DNA from: CAZMZW01 sp963802275
GTDB lineage: Bacteria; Chloroflexota; Anaerolineae; Anaerolineales; Anaerolineaceae
Direction of reading: 5' to 3'
Assembly (NCBI GenBank): GCA_963802275.1
Contig: CAWDIB010000004.1
Coordinates: forward strand, 1,178,001 to 1,242,000
DNA length: 64,000 bases
Shown: positions 63,076-64,000 of the stretch, in pieces
Numbering within the stretch: the first letter of the stretch is position 1
Layout of the letters: each line of letters begins with the position of its first letter
Position numbers and translations under genes: made by a program
Notes under the pieces: model-generated
Database searches by the model: none
Seen by the model: only the letters and a program-made list of their open reading frames with translations
What the model was told of the DNA's origin: nothing

Positions 63076-64000
63076 TTAATCCCATTCCTTTTCCTTGATG
63101 CCTGCGCGCATGTTCAAATAAGATTGATAGCGGTCTGCATGGATTTGCCCCTGCGAGGCCGCCTGCCTGACCGCACAGCCCGGTTCAGTGCTGTGAGTGC
63201 AGTTATTGAACTTGCACTCTTGCACCAGGTTCTTAATCTCCGGAAAGTAAGCATCCAGTTCTTCCGGCTGAATATCCCATAAACCGACTTCGCGCATACC
63301 CGGCAGATCAGCCAGGTAGGTATTCTCATTCAATGCAAACAGTTCGCGTACTACCGTGGCATGGCGTCCTTTGCTGGTTAAACCGCTTACCTGCCTGACC
63401 TTGTTGCCCAGACCTGGCTGCAATGCATTCAGCAGGCTGGTCTTGCCCACTCCGGATGGACCGGTGAATGCAGCTGTCTTGTTCCACAGCATACACTTTA
63501 ACTGATCCACACCCTCACCAGTGCTCGCTGAGGAGTAAACAACCTGGTATCCCAGGGGTGGATAGCGGTCAAACAGCAACCTGGCTTTTTCCTCCCCCAC
63601 CAGATCCACCTTGTTGGCCACGATCATGCAGGCGAGGCACTGTTTTTCGGCAATAACCAGAAAGCGGTCCAGCATACGCAGGTGCGGTTCCGGCTGGGCA
63701 CAGGCAAAAACGCACACCAGCAAATCCAGGTTGGATAAAATGACCTGCTGATATTCTCCACGGGCGGAGGGTGCCAGCCGTACCAGCGAATTGCGCCTGG
63801 GTTCTATACTTTCAATTACACCACTTTCAGTATTAGACAACAAAATATGAACCCGGTCGCCAACAGCCACCAGATCTTCATTCAGCCGGTTTTGTTTCAT
63901 GCGGCCGCGCAGGCTGCAGGCGACCAATCCCTGGCTGGTGTGAACGTAATAAAAACCGGATTGCAGGCGCAGAACGACGCCGGAAAGGTGCGATTCACTC
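63076..64000 (-). CDS. rsgA: Ribosome small subunit-dependent GTPase A (RsgA), start outside window
   Basis: About 308 visible codons; the frame stays open to the window edge (SHLSGVVLRLQSGFYYV...), so the 5' end is missing. OB-fold N-terminus, then the circularly permuted GTPase with motif order G4-G1-G3: VANKVDL, GPSGVGKTSLLNAL, ADLPGMRE. The C-terminal zinc-binding part reads CKFNNCTHSTEPGC. RsgA checks 30S maturation. An ATG inside (63900) would start too late for the family. Confidence 0.93.
   Translation of the reverse strand, partial: SESHLSGVVLRLQSGFYYVHTSQGLVACSLRGRMKQNRLNEDLVAVGDRVHILLSNTESGVIESIEPRRNSLVRLAPSARGEYQQVILSNLDLLVCVFACAQPEPHLRMLDRFLVIAEKQCLACMIVANKVDLVGEEKARLLFDRYPPLGYQVVYSSASTGEGVDQLKCMLWNKTAAFTGPSGVGKTSLLNALQPGLGNKVRQVSGLTSKGRHATVVRELFALNENTYLADLPGMREVGLWDIQPEELDAYFPEIKNLVQECKFNNCTHSTEPGCAVRQAASQGQIHADRYQSYLNMRAGIKEKEWD

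Overview
The window looks like a chromosomal segment of an anaerobic member of the Chloroflexota, most likely class Anaerolineae. This is inferred from family content, not from a marker search. The clues are NBR1-Ig-like lipoproteins, a very large MalT-like ATPase regulator with a C-terminal BTAD domain, a methyl-viologen-type [NiFe] hydrogenase, a fused E1 alpha-beta dehydrogenase, and many solute-binding lipoproteins with Thr/Pro-rich linkers. I see no transposase, phage gene, rRNA or CRISPR array. Two tRNA genes are present, initiator Met and Gln(UUG).

Layout. 1-4.1 kb (minus): nucleoside salvage operon with two phosphorylase types, each present twice, flanking an MFS permease. 4.5-11.3 kb: molybdopterin lipoprotein, NBR1-Ig lipoprotein, GT39 membrane glycosyltransferase, DegV, LigB-type dioxygenase. 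11.4-15.1 kb (minus): ion-transport operon (CaCA exchanger, Nramp-related transporter, a 34-aa membrane peptide, ribulose-phosphate-3-epimerase-like protein) behind a leader with a promoter, a 29-codon ORF and an intrinsic terminator. 15.3-21.4 kb: ICMT-like methyltransferase, SOUL protein with an in-frame stop, esterase, and an NTF2-like/SDR/CrtI-like operon. 21.6-24.4 kb: initiator tRNA, pterin dehydratase and a frame-broken [NiFe] hydrogenase. 24.4-27.5 kb: small proteins, including a tandem pair sharing an unrecognised domain. 27.7-30.2 kb: ascorbate-type PTS operon (IIA, 34-aa membrane peptide, IIB, IIC). 30.6-37.3 kb (minus): SIS isomerase and a branched-chain amino-acid type ABC operon. 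37.4-46 kb: class II aldolase, PfkB kinase, a 2-oxoacid dehydrogenase E1/E2 pair and its neighbouring giant regulator. 46.2-51.5 kb: secreted protein, beta-propeller lipoprotein, a GC-rich three-gene DNA polymerase cassette and MntP. 51.6-54.8 kb: LuxR regulator, NifU-like, RecO, GlmU, tRNA-Gln. 54.9-63 kb (minus): dipeptide/oligopeptide ABC transporter with two binding proteins. The window ends in RsgA.

Caution about sequence quality. Several stretches (22.2-24.4, 28.9-30.5, 31.8-37.0, 46.6-51.5 and 53.3-54.7 kb) carry many reading-frame breaks, while the genes between them are clean. One broken gene is glmU, which is normally essential, so I read most breaks as base-calling or assembly errors. 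They are typed as pseudogene because that is what the given sequence shows.

The strongest candidates for something undescribed are the GC-rich cassette of a family-B polymerase with degenerate motifs, an 88-aa protein and a RecA-like protein without a recognisable Walker A (47.75-50.84 kb), and the leader of the ion-transport operon, where a small ORF ends exactly at a hairpin whose loop is complementary to the following terminator (14.88-15.08 kb).
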